Under the pieces are notes generated by a model. It did not search any database. It was given only the letters and a program-made list of their open reading frames with translations, and was not told the DNA's origin. A stretch of DNA of 64,000 nucleotides from Ochotona curzoniae (Eukaryota > Chordata > Mammalia > Lagomorpha > Ochotonidae), in NCBI RefSeq assembly GCF_017591425.1, contig NW_024466607.1, positions 12,842,501 to 12,906,500 on the forward strand, written 5' to 3'. A program made the translations under genes and the position numbers. Each line of letters opens with the position of its first letter. The first letter of the stretch is position 1. Below are positions 44,025 to 55,030 of this stretch, piece after piece.

Positions 44025-45653
44025 CTAACCAGGGGCCTCTGGGGCTGGTAGGACACCACACACCTGCAGGAGGAAGTTCATGATCCTCCTGCAGAGCCCC
44101 TGGCGGCCTTGGCTCTTGGCAACAGGAGCAGCCAAGCTCCCAGCATCTTCCACGAGCTGCCTCTCTGGGCTGCTCTCCTTCTCTGCCACTGCTGCCCAGG
44201 AGCAGCTCCCACCTTCTAACTGGTCCTCATCACTCCTGGTGATGAGGGAGGCTGAGGGACCTGGCCTGGCAGGTGGCCTGGGGGTGGGGCTCCTCCGCAG
44301 CATGCCAGGCCAGTGACCATCGGTTCTGGGGAACCCCTGCCAGCGGGCACTTGGCTCTGACTCCCGGTCCCTTTTGGGCAGCAGCAGTGGGGGCATAGGA
44401 AGGGTCTGCTCACAGGCACTGCCCCTGCAGTCCAAACAATCAGGGAAGCGCTGGGCAACGTGGCGCCTTTGAGGGAGGGGAGCAGCCAGAGGTGAGCGCT
44501 TCCCCCTGGCTCGGCTCCTCTGCAGCACTGGGAGGCGGGGGCCAGCTCCACAGCTGGGGAGCAGGGAGTGTTCCCTATAGCCCAGAGAAAAGCCTAGGCC
44601 TGCCAGGTATTTTTGAACCTCTGGATCCTGGGGAGAACCGAAAGGTTCCACATTTGTTATTTCTCTTGGTTCCAGTCTGGCGCTGTCCTGCCGCTGGGAT
44701 TTCTCCCAGCACAGTCGAGGGGAGAGGCGGCTGACCCATGCCTGGGCACCCAGACCCACCAGGCAGTCACGTATTTCCTTTTCCTGGGGAGAACCCAGAG
44801 CGACTTGACTTGTTTCAGGTTCTTTCTGCCCCAAGCTGAGCCACTGGTGGCCCATAAAGTCTGCCACCTTAGGCCTCTCCTTGGGGTCATAGGTCAGTAA
44901 CCACTCCACCAGGTGCTCAAGCTCTAGGCTCATATGGGATGGGACCTGGTAACAACCAGACAGGATACTGTCTTCCAGCTGCGCCCAGTTCTTCCCAGTG
45001 AAGGGCAGGGCCCCAGTTGTCATGGTGTACAGGGCCACACCCAGGCTCCACACGTCTGTCTTATAGCCGTCGAATTCCTCGTCTAGGAACTCTTCCGGGG
45101 CGCAGTACTGGGGAGTCCCGCAGAAGGACTCTAACTGCTGCCCCTCACGCAGCCTGCAGCTCAGGCCAAAGTCCGTTAGCTTAATATTCAGCCCAGCATC
45201 CAAGAGGAGATTCTCCAGTTTTAAATCTCGGTGCACAATGTGCTTGCTGTGGCAGTAGTGCACGGCCGATAATGTCTGATTAAACATCAGGCGCGCCGCT
45301 CCCTCTCGCAGGCGGCCGTGCTCTGCCACGTACTTCTCGAGGTCCCCCTGGCTCGCATAGTCCATGAAAATATACACTCTGTCTGTCGTGTGCTCTATGC
45401 GCTGTAGCCTTATGATATTGGGGTGGTGCATGCCCTTCATGATCTCCACTTCTGCCCACACCTGCTGCAAGCTGGGGGAGGCCTGATCCTGCTCGGCGAT
45501 GATTTTCACAGCCACCTGGCACCCGCTTTGCAGATGCTGTGCGAGCTTTACCCAACCGAAGCTGCCATGGCCGATGGTCCTGAGGACCTGGTATCCGTCG
45601 AGGACCTCCTCCTCCTTCTCCTCCTCACTGTGCAAGGCTGCAGGCTCTCCCAT
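44025..45653 (-). CDS. Intronless Smok/MARK-type serine/threonine kinase, 542 residues
   Basis: A single open frame encodes a complete protein kinase domain at residues about 21-272: Gly-rich loop GHGSFG (28-33), VAVK with catalytic Lys50, helix-C Glu68, HRDLKLEN (141-148, catalytic Asp143), DFG (161-163), CGTPQYCAPE (178-187) and DVWSLGVALYTMTTGALPF. This layout and the activation segment are typical of the MARK-derived sperm motility kinases (Smok), testis-expressed kinases that tune flagellar motility in rodents. After the kinase come two related short segments (about 286-308 and 338-360, both starting GSPQ), in the place of the family's UBA domain, then a low-complexity basic tail. The upstream in-frame codon is GTG, so I start at ATG 45,653 (G at +4, no purine at -3). 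Lack of introns suggests a retrocopy that stayed open. The exact orthologue is unknown. Confidence 0.9.
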   Translation of the reverse strand: MGEPAALHSEEEKEEEVLDGYQVLRTIGHGSFGWVKLAQHLQSGCQVAVKIIAEQDQASPSLQQVWAEVEIMKGMHHPNIIRLQRIEHTTDRVYIFMDYASQGDLEKYVAEHGRLREGAARLMFNQTLSAVHYCHSKHIVHRDLKLENLLLDAGLNIKLTDFGLSCRLREGQQLESFCGTPQYCAPEEFLDEEFDGYKTDVWSLGVALYTMTTGALPFTGKNWAQLEDSILSGCYQVPSHMSLELEHLVEWLLTYDPKERPKVADFMGHQWLSLGQKEPETSQVALGSPQEKEIRDCLVGLGAQAWVSRLSPRLCWEKSQRQDSARLEPREITNVEPFGSPQDPEVQKYLAGLGFSLGYREHSLLPSCGAGPRLPVLQRSRARGKRSPLAAPLPQRRHVAQRFPDCLDCRGSACEQTLPMPPLLLPKRDRESEPSARWQGFPRTDGHWPGMLRRSPTPRPPARPGPSASLITRSDEDQLEGGSCSWAAVAEKESSPERQLVEDAGSLAAPVAKSQGRQGLCRRIMNFLLQVCGVLPAPEAPG

Positions 45654-47699
45654 GGAGAGGGGACCCACCCCTCTATTCTCTCTGATACCAGTAACACTGA
45701 CTAGTCACCTACAATAACAAACGAAAATGAACACTCACTGTGCTATTACTATGAACAGGTAACAGTCATTCTATGAACTACCACTGAAACCAATTCTATA
45801 GGAATAAAAAATTTAAAGTGAGGAAATCTGTAAAAAAAAAAAAACACCAGCTGTAGAAGCCTAATAGTCCTGTCTAAATCAAAGGATTAAAACGAGAAAA
45901 GGCAAAATACGTAGGAAACACAAGAAGCAGAACATGAAAAACAATGAGACATGACAAGAAAAAGTTTAAAATGAAATGAGATGTTTCAAGGGTAAAAAGG
46001 GAAAGTGGGGGATGGGAGGAGAACAAAATTAACAAAACAGAAAAAAAAAGAATGAAATAAAATAGCAAAAAAAAAAAATAAAGCCAAAATTGTAAACATA
46101 AAGCAGACAACACAAGTTGAAAAACAAAATAAGGAAACAGAGCTAGCTAGCTTCATCTGAGTTCTCTGTAGGTCACCACCAAAGCGTTTCCTGGGACAAC
46201 TGGACAAACGCCTCGGCCCAGCCAGTGACTCCAACAGACATCACAGTGGCTCTTTCTGACGTAAGAGCAAGAAATGGGCCAATCCTGGATGAGGAGAGTT
46301 CACAGTGGTTTTCTTTAGAAACTTTCTGCTCAAATAAAGAAAAAGGACCGAGAGGTTTTTGCTCAGGTGGATGATAGAGGTTGATATTTATTTTTTGAGG
46401 AAATTAAAACCTGTATGATGTTTCAACGGCCTTTCCAGTTCTAGTTTTCAAAATCTTTAATAGCTTGTGGCTTTTGAAGACCTACTAAAGTGCGCGCTCC
46501 AAACGTCCATCCTTTGTTTCGATGTCTGAATCACACAGGTCTGTAAGTGGTGGTGGGGCTTTGCTAGGATCATGGCACTACAAGAAAATGCCCTGTGGAT
46601 GAGGCACTTGCAGGTGCACTGTTTACATCTGTAGAGCTTAGAAGAAGGCAGTTCTCATCGTCTTTCCCAAGTCCATCATCAGACTGTTCCTGAGTAACCC
46701 TGGAGGACCAGAGGCAGTGGGTAGATCCAAGGCCTTGGAGCAGTCAAAGTGTGTGCAAACTCGGACATCTGCAGCCTCCCAGACCTTGACATGGCTGACA
46801 GCCAGATGAGATGTTCCTTCTCGTTGTTCCCGAGGATGGAAGGCCTAAGATCAAGGCGCTGGCCAATTCAGGAGCTGGGAAGGACTCATTCCAGGCTTTG
46901 AAGAGAGCGCCTCCTTCAAAAGAATGGCAAGCAAGCAGAAAGGCTGGTGACCTGGTATGGCCAACTTAATCCATCTGTAAGCACCCATAAGAAATGCTTA
47001 AGTACCACGTCTTAGTCCAAACTACAAAGTCAGTTTAAGAAAAAAAAAAAAACCTGCCTTCCTGGTGTGCTCATCCAGTGGAAGAAGACCGCTTAGTTCC
47101 ATGGGATCTTTCAGTCGCCCAGGAAGCAGGGGGTCACCCTCTGGAGCCACACTGCCTCCTAAGCCTCACCCCCAGTGCTGCATTGATGTTCAGGTTTCAG
47201 CCAGAAGCATGGAGAGCCCTGGCCTTCAAAGCACAGCCTGGGGAGCCTGGGGAGTCACCACTACCTGCCCTGCTTGAACAGAGTATGTCCAGGCAGAACA
47301 CGAAGCTGGAGGGACTACCGTGAGCACATGGTTGCTCCATGCTTTCCCACTCGCGATGCCTAGAGATGCAGCTTCGTGCCATGGATGTCTGAGAAGGGTT
47401 GGAGCAGAGTTTTCCCACGTCATTCAAGTTCAGTTGGTGCACGCTCACAGCAGACTGACATAGCCCTGGGAGGTCAGGTGGAACCTGCGCAGTAATCACA
47501 AAGAAAATAGCTAGGGAGAACACACCGGAGCAGATGACAACAGAAGCCAAACGTGTCACCAGGAAACTCAGACAGCAGAGGTGGCCGTAACGCAGGAGAC
47601 GAGGGACCCAGAGATACAGAAACAGAAATCAAACAGCCGAAGGACAGCAGTCAGGCCTTCTCCACGAACAGTCGCTTTATACAGAATTGAATTAAATGC
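45654..47699. other. Upstream region of the kinase, no recognised gene
   Basis: 45,780-46,140 is A-rich, and reads as a long T-rich stretch on the kinase strand. The remainder to 47.7 kb has no feature I can name. Any promoter for the kinase would lie here, but I see no TATA box or CpG island. Confidence 0.5.
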
Positions 47700-48383
47700 T
47701 CCGATTTTTTTTTAAAGTAAAAAATAATAACAAATTCCGAAGAGAATAAAGAGAAAAGGGAAGCTCAAAATACTATGGGACTCAAAAATGAGTGCAGCCT
47801 TTGTAGACAGCAGTACAGAGATTTCCTTAAGTTTTCCCTAAGAAACTATAAACAGATTTGGTCATATGACCAAAATATCCCACTTGTGGAACTATATCCA
47901 AAGGAAGGATCTGCATTTTGGCCCTCATGGCAGCCCAGTTCGGAATAGAAAAGGCCTGGAGTCAGCCTGGCCAGCCACCACCTGCCAACTGCACACAAAG
48001 CGCGTGGCATGGATGCACAGCTGACTGTTACGCAGCCCTGAAAGACTTGTGACATTTGCCACAACGTTAGTGGAACTAGAGATTCTTACACTCAGTAAAG
48101 TAAGCCAGACACCAAAAGACAAATCCCATGTTTCCTTTCATATGTAAGCTGTAACACAAGGTATAAAGAAAAATACACAGATGCGCCCTACCATGGGGCA
48201 CACAGATGTTCACAAATGCTGACCTATATCCTCCACAGTATCATATAATCTCTTCTCACTTTATGATCCTTGCCACGAATTCCATTTTTCGATGAGAAGT
48301 TAATATCCCTGCTTTCAAAAACAAATACTATGTATGTGGAGGTATATCATATGTATAAAGGAAGTAAATATTGCCATCCGTTC
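47700..48383 (+). mobile_element. L1 3' end, degenerate
   Basis: CTATATCCAAAGGAAGGATC, GTGGAACTAGAGATTCTTAC and GTAAGCCAGACACCAAAAGA are L1 3' terminal text with the usual order (end of ORF2, then 3' UTR). No frame survives. Confidence 0.65.
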
Positions 48384-48393
48384 AAAGCTGTGA

Positions 48394-48740
48394 AGTCAGA
48401 GGCTGGTGCCGTGGTGCAGTGCGCTAAGCTGCCACCACATCCCTTAAGACTGTCAGTTTGAGGCTCAGCTTCTCCGCTTCTGATCCAGCTCCCTGCTAAC
48501 CGTGCCTGCAAATGCTTGAGTCCTTGACACCATGTGAGAAATCCAGGAGAAACTTCTGGCTCCTGGCTTGGGCCGGCCTCGCCCTTGCCATTGCGGTCAT
48601 TTGCGGAGTGACCCCATGGATGGAAGAGAACTCTCTGTCTCTCCTCTCTGTCTCTGTGTCTGTGTCTCTGTCTCTGTCTCTCTCTGCCTCTTCTCTCTGT
48701 AAGTCTGCCTTTCAAAAACATAAATAAATCCTTTTTTAAG
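48394..48740 (+). repeat. CSINE with 10-bp target-site duplication
   Basis: A forward copy starting AGTCAGAGGCTGGTGCCGTGG. AAAGCTGTGA flanks it at 48,384-48,393 and 48,741-48,750. A TCTGTG/TCTC microsatellite lies in its 3' part and creates long frames on both strands. Confidence 0.92.
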
Positions 48741-48750
48741 AAAGCTGTGA

Positions 48751-49558
48751 TATGTAAAGAAAATCATTTCAATTAAATGACTAGGTGATAGTAAATTAAA
48801 AAAAAAAAAAAAAAAAGGCGAAACCAAACATGGAGCCATGCAATAGAGAGAAAAGCAAGAATCAACTTGCCACCCAAACAAGACTCCAGATCAAACACAA
48901 CAAAGGCAAATAGGAAAGGTAAAAAAAAAAAAAAAAGTCTATGCAGCAATCAAGTCAAACAGAGGAGGCCAGAAAAAGATAAGGTTTCAATAATAATAAT
49001 AATAAAAAAACTTATAAGATACAAACAAGGACATTAATATTAACACACAGTTCAATACAGCAGGAAGATACCACAGTTTTTAAGTATTTACTTAATAGCA
49101 CACCACATCCCAATCTGTGAAGCAAAAAATAATGCGAGTGGACGGGCAAGCGGGTGGCTGTGTTTCATCAATCGAAGACTTCCATAGCTCAATCTCCGTA
49201 ACGGACCGAACCACCAGAGGAGGAGAAGGAGGGGGAAGTAGAATGGAGCACCTGAACAGCACCAGAGACCACTAGGGCCTACCCCCGCCACGGTCAGGAT
49301 CGCATGCCCCCAGCCACAAAATGCAGACTCCCCGGATGTGCAGCCGAGACTGTCTCCAGGATGGAACACACCTGAAGCCCCGATTTCAGTCTCAGTAGAA
49401 GCGGATGCCATGGACAGTCCCTTTGGTGACTACAGTGGGAGGAAGTCCACCACAGAAGGGAAAATCTGGGCCAGTCCCAGGCTGCCGGAATCCACATTTG
49501 CACACAGTGTACTCTTAGAGAACCAAGGAGAAAGCATGAACAGCTGGATACTACCAAG
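48751..49558. other. A-rich and mixed sequence, no recognised gene
   Basis: Three A-runs at about 48,799, 48,920 and 49,000, an (AAT)n tract at 48,991-49,006, then unrecognised sequence. The frames at 49,088-49,845 on - show no motif. Confidence 0.5.
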
Positions 49559-49665
49559 ATGGGCTGGGTAGCGGGCCTGGCAGTTAGGTTGCCAGGTGGC
49601 GTGCCATGTTCCATTTCAGTGTCGGGGCTTGGTCCCAATTCCAGCTCTCTGCTGGTATGGTCCGA
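49559..49665 (+). repeat. CSINE-like fragment, old
   Basis: GGGCTGGGTAGCGGGCCTGG, TCAGTGTCGGGGCTTGG and CCAATTCCAGCTCTCTGCTG resemble the head of an older C-repeat subfamily. The tail is not recognisable. Confidence 0.5.
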
Positions 49666-49669
49666 TGCT

Positions 49670-50449
49670 CCAAACTTCAGTTTGCACCCCCCCCACCAAC
49701 TATCTCGGGGTGCAGGCTGGCCTCTGCCCTCTGCTGACAGAGAGTGGGTCAACCAAAGGATGTGTAATAGCAACACAGCATGGTCAGTCCTCTGCAGCCC
49801 TAACTTCTGGGGCCTTTCATACATAACGCGCACGCAAGCATGCACATATAACCCTCCCCCTCTGGGCAGGGTAGGGGTAGATGGTTGAGAAGAAACTCAA
49901 CTTCGTGTTCTCTCTTCCTCCTAGGACACTCAGGAGAGAGGGGAGCCTCTGGCCAGCGGGGAGGGGAGAAACAGAACTGGGGTTGATGAGGAATCTGCCT
50001 CCCAACCCCTGATCCTGCTGTCCATCCCTAAGATGTTTCATAGCCCTGCCCAAGGCCAGCAGGTGCATGGTGAGTGGGGGTGAGGGTTAGACCAGGTGTA
50101 GGGATGGCCACACCTCTGGGCAGCCAAGAGGGCCTCCCGGAGAGCTCACCTTGGGGGTCTTTGGCAACATCCTCCAGCTTTACCTTCCTTTCAGGCTGGA
50201 TGCTGGCTCTGTACCTGTGTGCATTGAGCAGGATGATGGCAGAGGCCAGAGTGACACGAGGGTCTGGGTTCCACAACACATGGTTGCAAATGTAGTGTCA
50301 CTGACTGGGGTGAGGGAAGGCTCCTGTGGAAGGACAGAAGGCTGTAATTCCTGCAGCACGACAGGGCTCACACACTGGCAACTATTCCTACAAGGTTTTT
50401 GATTCCCATTTTCATCACTCTTGCAATGCGTTGGTATTTCTTATAGCAT
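49670..50449. other. No recognised feature
   Basis: GC-balanced sequence between two repeats. No gene, RNA or motif is recognised. Confidence 0.5.
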
Positions 50450-50454
50450 GTTTG

Positions 50455-50850
50455 TTAACTTCACGTTGATGAAAATGTATTATTCCCACCCTGTTGTAGA
50501 CTGTGCTCACTGGCTCTGTATTTCAGGGGATGTATAATGGAAGCATAGCGGGGACTGATCTGTTCAGATATGGAGACAAAGTGCTGTATGTCTGTGCATA
50601 CAGACCAGCGATGGACTCCCAGGGAAAGAATACAGCCTAACGGTATGATGCTGGACTCTGACACTGTCGGGAAACACTTCAATGACCACGTGATGGACTT
50701 ATGACTGTTCATGAAGGACACCCATTGTAAAACTAGAGGGGAAATCACTGGGGGAGGAGGGACCTTGGGGAAGGGCATGGGTAACCCCAGAGCCTATGGA
50801 ATTGTATTATAAAACAAAATATTAAAAAACAAGAATGTTATGCTATAAAA
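50455..50850 (+). mobile_element. L1 3' UTR and tail, lagomorph type
   Basis: The end reads GGGACCTTGGGGAAGGGCAT and CCCCAGAGCCTATGGAATTG and then an A-rich tail with AAAACAAAATATTAAAAAAC, like the L1 tail at 24,400. The 5' boundary is uncertain. Confidence 0.65.
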
Positions 50851-51583
50851 AAAAAAGTTTGGGTTTGTGACACCTAGATGTGTCCACAACATGGGTACGA
50901 AGCGTATGGACAAACAACCTTTATGTGCATTTGGTCAGTTGGCCTCCATGCAGTGGCCCGGTCTAACTCTGGTCTTCCATACACTGGACAATCTACACCA
51001 ATACTGACTAATATGCACAGAAATACTCAGGACTTGATGGAAAAAGAGTGAACCTAGAGTTTTATATAACCAGCTGAAGAGATGTCAGTCGGAGGCCTCC
51101 TGAAGCTTGGCCACACAGAGATCTAACTGGCAGAGGCCCTTGGGGGAAGCATCCGACTGACAGAAGCAAGGCTGCAAGATGCTGTAAGAGCTAAGAGCTT
51201 TCAAGGAGGCCAGGGAGAGCCTGTGTCACCTGGTGGGTGTTTTCTGATGTCCTTGGCTTAACATCAGAAAACTCAAGATAAGTAGTACCATTATGCATGG
51301 AGGCAGTCACTAAGTAATGAGAAATTCCCTTCACCAGGAAGACAGAGCAGGACTAAAGACGGCACAGTATAGACCCAGGCAGGCCCCACCTACCAGGAAA
51401 AGCCAAAATCAATCATCCTAGTGGCTCACTTTAAGAACCATCCCACCAACGCTGCCTTCCCCCCCAAAAAATCAAGGTCCATCAAAAGCAGAAGCAGTTT
51501 TCTCCATGTTGAAGGTAAACCTCATCACTGGCTTTGGACCAAAGTGAAGGCAGCAGGTAGGGAGTTAGCCTTGCAAAGCACCG
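50851..51583. other. No recognised feature
   Basis: Unrecognised sequence leading into the 61-bp array. No gene is supported. Confidence 0.5.
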
Positions 51584-51827
51584 GCGGGACTAGCCCACAG
51601 GTGCACCCTCAACGTTAACTTCCTGACTTCAGCTCCCATCATGGGCGGGACTAGCCCACAGGTGCACCCTCAACGTTAACTTCCTGACTTCAGCTCCCAT
51701 CGTGGGCGGGACTAGCCCACAGGTGCACCCTCAACGTTAACTTCCTGACTTCAGCTCCCATCGTGGGCGGGACTAGCCCACAGGTGCACCCTCAACGTTA
51801 ACTTCCTGACTTCAGCTCCCATCGTGG
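51584..51827. repeat. 61-bp tandem repeat, 4 nearly identical copies
   Basis: The unit begins GCGGGACTAGCCCACAGGTG and ends AGCTCCCATCGTGG. Copies start at 51,584, 51,645, 51,706 and 51,767, with a degenerate start of a fifth at 51,828. The only difference I see within copies is ATCATGG against ATCGTGG. Each unit carries palindromes GGTGCACC and GTTAAC. Confidence 0.97.
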
Positions 51828-52599
51828 GCAGGAGGGCGTGACTGAGTGCACTCCTGTTTTTTCTAGAGGATGCAGGAGCTCTGCCCTAGCTCCTCCCCAG
51901 CTTCATGGGCAAGACCAGCATTGAAGTGAATCTAGAGCAGACCTGCAGTTGGGGTGCAGGTGTGGGTGGGCCCAGCTGAGGGTTCACTGGGGTCTTGTGC
52001 TCAAAGGCCCACCCCTGGCCCTGCACAGAGCCCTCGGGTCCTCTTCCAGGTCATGCCAATGAATGCTGGCCATGAAGGACATGGACTTATCCTATCCTCA
52101 TCCTTCCTGTGCCAGGATGGCAGAGGGGCATGCTGCATACCCCACTTGCTGGTCCTCCTGGCTAGGGGAAAATGAAGACTCCCAACAAGTAACCCTGCCT
52201 CTCCCAGAACACCCAGCCTTCTCCTCCTGCCTTCCCTTCCTGGGGTAGGGCTAGGACTCCTCCTGGCACACAGTGAGTTACCCTGGGATTTAGGGAACCT
52301 GTGGATAAAGGACAGGTAGAGAGCAGTGGCTGGCAGGAGTCAGTTCCGGGAAGGTACAAGAGGATGAGGGTGGCTAAGGGAGGCCCGCCAGAGGTGGGGG
52401 GAGCTGTGCCAACTCGGCCACCATGGGCATTTGTCATTTGGGGAATGGTAGTAGAGGCGAGGACCCAGCACCAGCCAGAGCCTGAGCTGGCAAGGGCAAG
52501 GCTGGCTAGAACCCCAACAAGACACGAACAGATATTGGTATCGTGGCCTGAGCTCAGGGCTAGAACTTGCAGTGAGTCAGTGGAGGCGGAACTGGCTCC
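51828..52599. other. No recognised feature
   Basis: GC-rich sequence between the array and the promoter-like patch. The frames are short and unrecognised. Confidence 0.45.
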
Positions 52600-52942
52600 G
52601 GCTGAGCGAGACAGAAGTCAGGTGAGACTAGAAGGGACCCAGAGCTGGGGAGGCTGGGCCGGGGTCAGATCCCCTGTGCGCGTGGATACCTGCAAGAGAC
52701 CGCGGTGGATAGTCACGGGACTCGGCCCACGAGGTCTGCCCCCGCGCCCGCTCCGAAGCCGCCTCCATCAGCCCGTTTGTCGGTTAACACGGTTAACACG
52801 ACCACGCGGCACTGCCCACCAGGCAGTCGTCCAACAGTCGCCAGGATGGGCGGGGCTCCGGTGGGGAGGAGTGGGGCCGCTCTAGGGGCAGGGTTACTCT
52901 GAGCTTCAAGCGCTTGTTAAGCACTGGAGCCTTACCTTTGGT
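52600..52942 (+). promoter_or_regulatory. GC-rich, promoter-like patch
   Basis: CpG-containing sequence with a GC box, GGGCGGGGC, at 52,848-52,856, followed by GGTGGGGAGGAGTGGGGCC. It stands directly before a well-placed ATG and splice donor. The orientation is inferred from those signals. Confidence 0.4.
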
Positions 52943-52969
52943 ATGGCGGAGGAAGATTCCTCCTCTCTG
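52943..52969 (+). CDS. Possible first coding exon (MAEEDSSSL) of an unknown gene
   Basis: An ATG in good context (G at -3, G at +4) opens nine codons, MAEEDSSSL, and stops at a good donor, GTAAGC. A possible next exon at 53,059-53,158 has acceptor GCTCCCCAG, an open in-phase frame and donor GTAAGT. I do not recognise the product, and the second peptide looks unlike a conserved protein. It could be a lncRNA or chance. Confidence 0.3.
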
Positions 52970-53188
52970 GTAAGCAGTGGTTAGTGAGCGGCAGCCCTGC
53001 ACCAGGCTCCGCTCATACTCTCCGTGTTCCCTTTAAGTGCCTCTCCCTGGCTCCCCAGAGTTGGAACCGGCTGTGCTGTGGGGCCACAGGGGTCGGGGTC
53101 TCCTGGTTGAGTGGAGAGAACTGCGATCTATTTTCCACTCCCTGGTCTCTGTCCTTATGTAAGTTATAGTTTCAAGGAAGAAAGGATA

Positions 53189-53503
53189 CAGTGGCACCTC
53201 TTGAAGGAGGACTGGGTCCAGGCCCACTGGGCACACAAAACCCAAGTCCTCTGTGTGGGAATGGCCTGGTACTTGCATTTTCCCCACGCAATCCTCCAAC
53301 AGAGGGTTGCTATAATCTCTGATGATTGACAAACAGCATACAATGGGCATGCGGGAGGAACCGTTGTCTCTGCTGTATGGGTAAGAGAATAACACCAAGG
53401 GAAACGTCTGGACAAGTCCAATCGAGATGTGATCGACTTGTACATTTTCACTCCACAGGGTTGAACCCACAGATGCAGAACTAGGATGCGGAGAATTGAT
53501 GAT
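53189..53503. mobile_element. MER2/Tigger-like DNA transposon fossil
   Basis: The order of segments (CAGTGGCACCTC; ACTGGGTCCAGG; GGCCTGGTACTTGCATT; CGCAATCCTCC; TCTCTGATGATT...CATACAATG; TTGTCTCTGCTGTAT; GGTTGAACCCACAGATGCAGA) follows the MER2-type element I remember, from terminal repeat to terminal repeat. It explains part of a 283-codon open frame on the opposite strand. Confidence 0.6.
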
Positions 53504-54639
53504 TCCTGACCTTGAACGCAGGCCAGCCATCCCCTCCCTGTGCTGAGATCTCACTGATGAGGACGCGAGAACGAAGCCGAGGGAGCGGGAGGAACTGCCC
53601 AGTGAGTGAGAAGAGCACGCACAGCAAAAGGGGGGAGCACTCCGCCTAATGTGATGACCAACTCGGAATTGAGGGAAGGGGGACTGAGAATAAAGAGAAA
53701 CAGGCTCACCCAGAAGTGACAGAGAGGCCTCCCCCCAAACACTCCTCAGAGTCATCCCTGCAGCCAGCATAGCAAGCGACTCTGAGCCTCTCTGGAGCCA
53801 CTGCCCATCTAGCTGTGACAGAAGAAAGGGTGGGAGGCAGGGGAACAGTGTAAGGAGAAAAAGGTGGATAACAGATGGTGTCACAGCCCCCTCACATCAC
53901 CCTCCTCCCCTCCCCGGGGGGCCTCCTTCCACGTCCCTTTCAGAGGCCCAAACCTAGCACTCAGTGTGCAAAAGCCCAAGACAGGAAGTTTCTGCAGCAA
54001 ACACAACTTGCATGCTGGGGACCTCACTACCATAAAGAGCCCAGAACCTTCTCTGGTCTGGACATCCAGGGAAGCCCAGACCTGGACTCAGGGACAGATG
54101 GGCGCCAAAGTCAGGATCATGGTTGCTATCTGTGGTGCTGCCAGGCCGACTGGCAGTTGGAGCAAGGTACGCAAAGAGAACCACCCAGCAGCCAAGCTGA
54201 GATGGTTCCAGGAGCTCAAGTTCCCAAACTTTGCTAAGGAGAGAGCGGAAGGCCGAGAGGGACAGGAATCCACATACAATGGCTCAGGGTTGGCGGAGTA
54301 AAAGCACAGCAGCCTCCAGGTGCCTGCTCAGGCACAGCTCATTGCTTCTGGATGGCTCTTAGCCCCGGTCCCTGGCTATCCAGCCAGCCATCTACCCAGG
54401 GATACTGGAGTCCACACAGCTGAAGCAGGTGGACACAACCCTCCTTCTGTCCCTTGCCACATCTCTGATCATTTCCTTCCCCACTGTCCCCCAACCCCAC
54501 CAGGCTCCTCCCCATTCCTCCAAGAACAGGGCTCGACCAACTACCACCAGAGGCCAAAATGGTCCTGCTGCTGTGTTTTTGCAGAACCCATGAGCTAAGA
54601 GGACTTTTAACTCCTAAAATGGAAGGGTAAAATCCAAGA
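53504..54639. other. No recognised feature
   Basis: GC-balanced sequence. Open frames at 53,864-54,301 overlap on both strands and show no domain. Confidence 0.45.
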
Positions 54640-54790
54640 AGTGTGCTATTTCATCATGTGGGAACATCACCTAAAATTTAGTTCCAGTGTCCATAAATGA
54701 AGTTTCATTGGAACTGTACTGTGGTCAACTCATGTATACTGTATCAGCAGCTGTTTCTCGGTGAGAATGTAGAGGTTGAGCAGTAAGCCC
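54640..54790. mobile_element. hAT-like DNA transposon fragment
   Basis: 'AGTTCCAGTGTCCATAAATG...GTTTCATTGGAACTGTACTG' resembles the ends of a common hAT fossil (cagtgtccataaataaagttttattgg). The family is not fixed. Confidence 0.45.
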
Positions 54791-54889
54791 AAAAAATGAA
54801 GCTCCTTCCAGAAAGTTTGCCAGTCAGTCCCTTCTCAGGGGACTTGACACGTGCTCTAACTTCTAGAAATACATGAGCTTTGCCTCAGA

Positions 54890-55030
54890 CACTCTTTCCC
54901 ATCGAGCACTGGTCCTGACTGTTAACTTTCTCCAGGCTTCTGCCCAGCTGTCATTTCCTCCCACGGGCTGCCTCTGACCACTAACCCACACATCTCCAGA
55001 GGCATTCTCGTCCCCACCCAGTGTTTCCAT
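54890..55030. repeat. Possible L2 fragment
   Basis: 'CAGGCTTCTGCCCAGCTGTC...CTGCCTCTGACCACTAACCC' is similar to the L2 3' end. Weak. Confidence 0.3.

Noticed and set aside
44025..45653. The kinase as a pseudogene of a MARK gene
   Set aside because: The frame is complete and every catalytic motif is kept, so a dead copy is less likely than a working Smok-type retrogene, though expression is unproven.
51584..51827. Possible CRISPR-like repeat array
   Set aside because: The 61-bp units abut directly without spacers, and the DNA is mammalian; it is a minisatellite.
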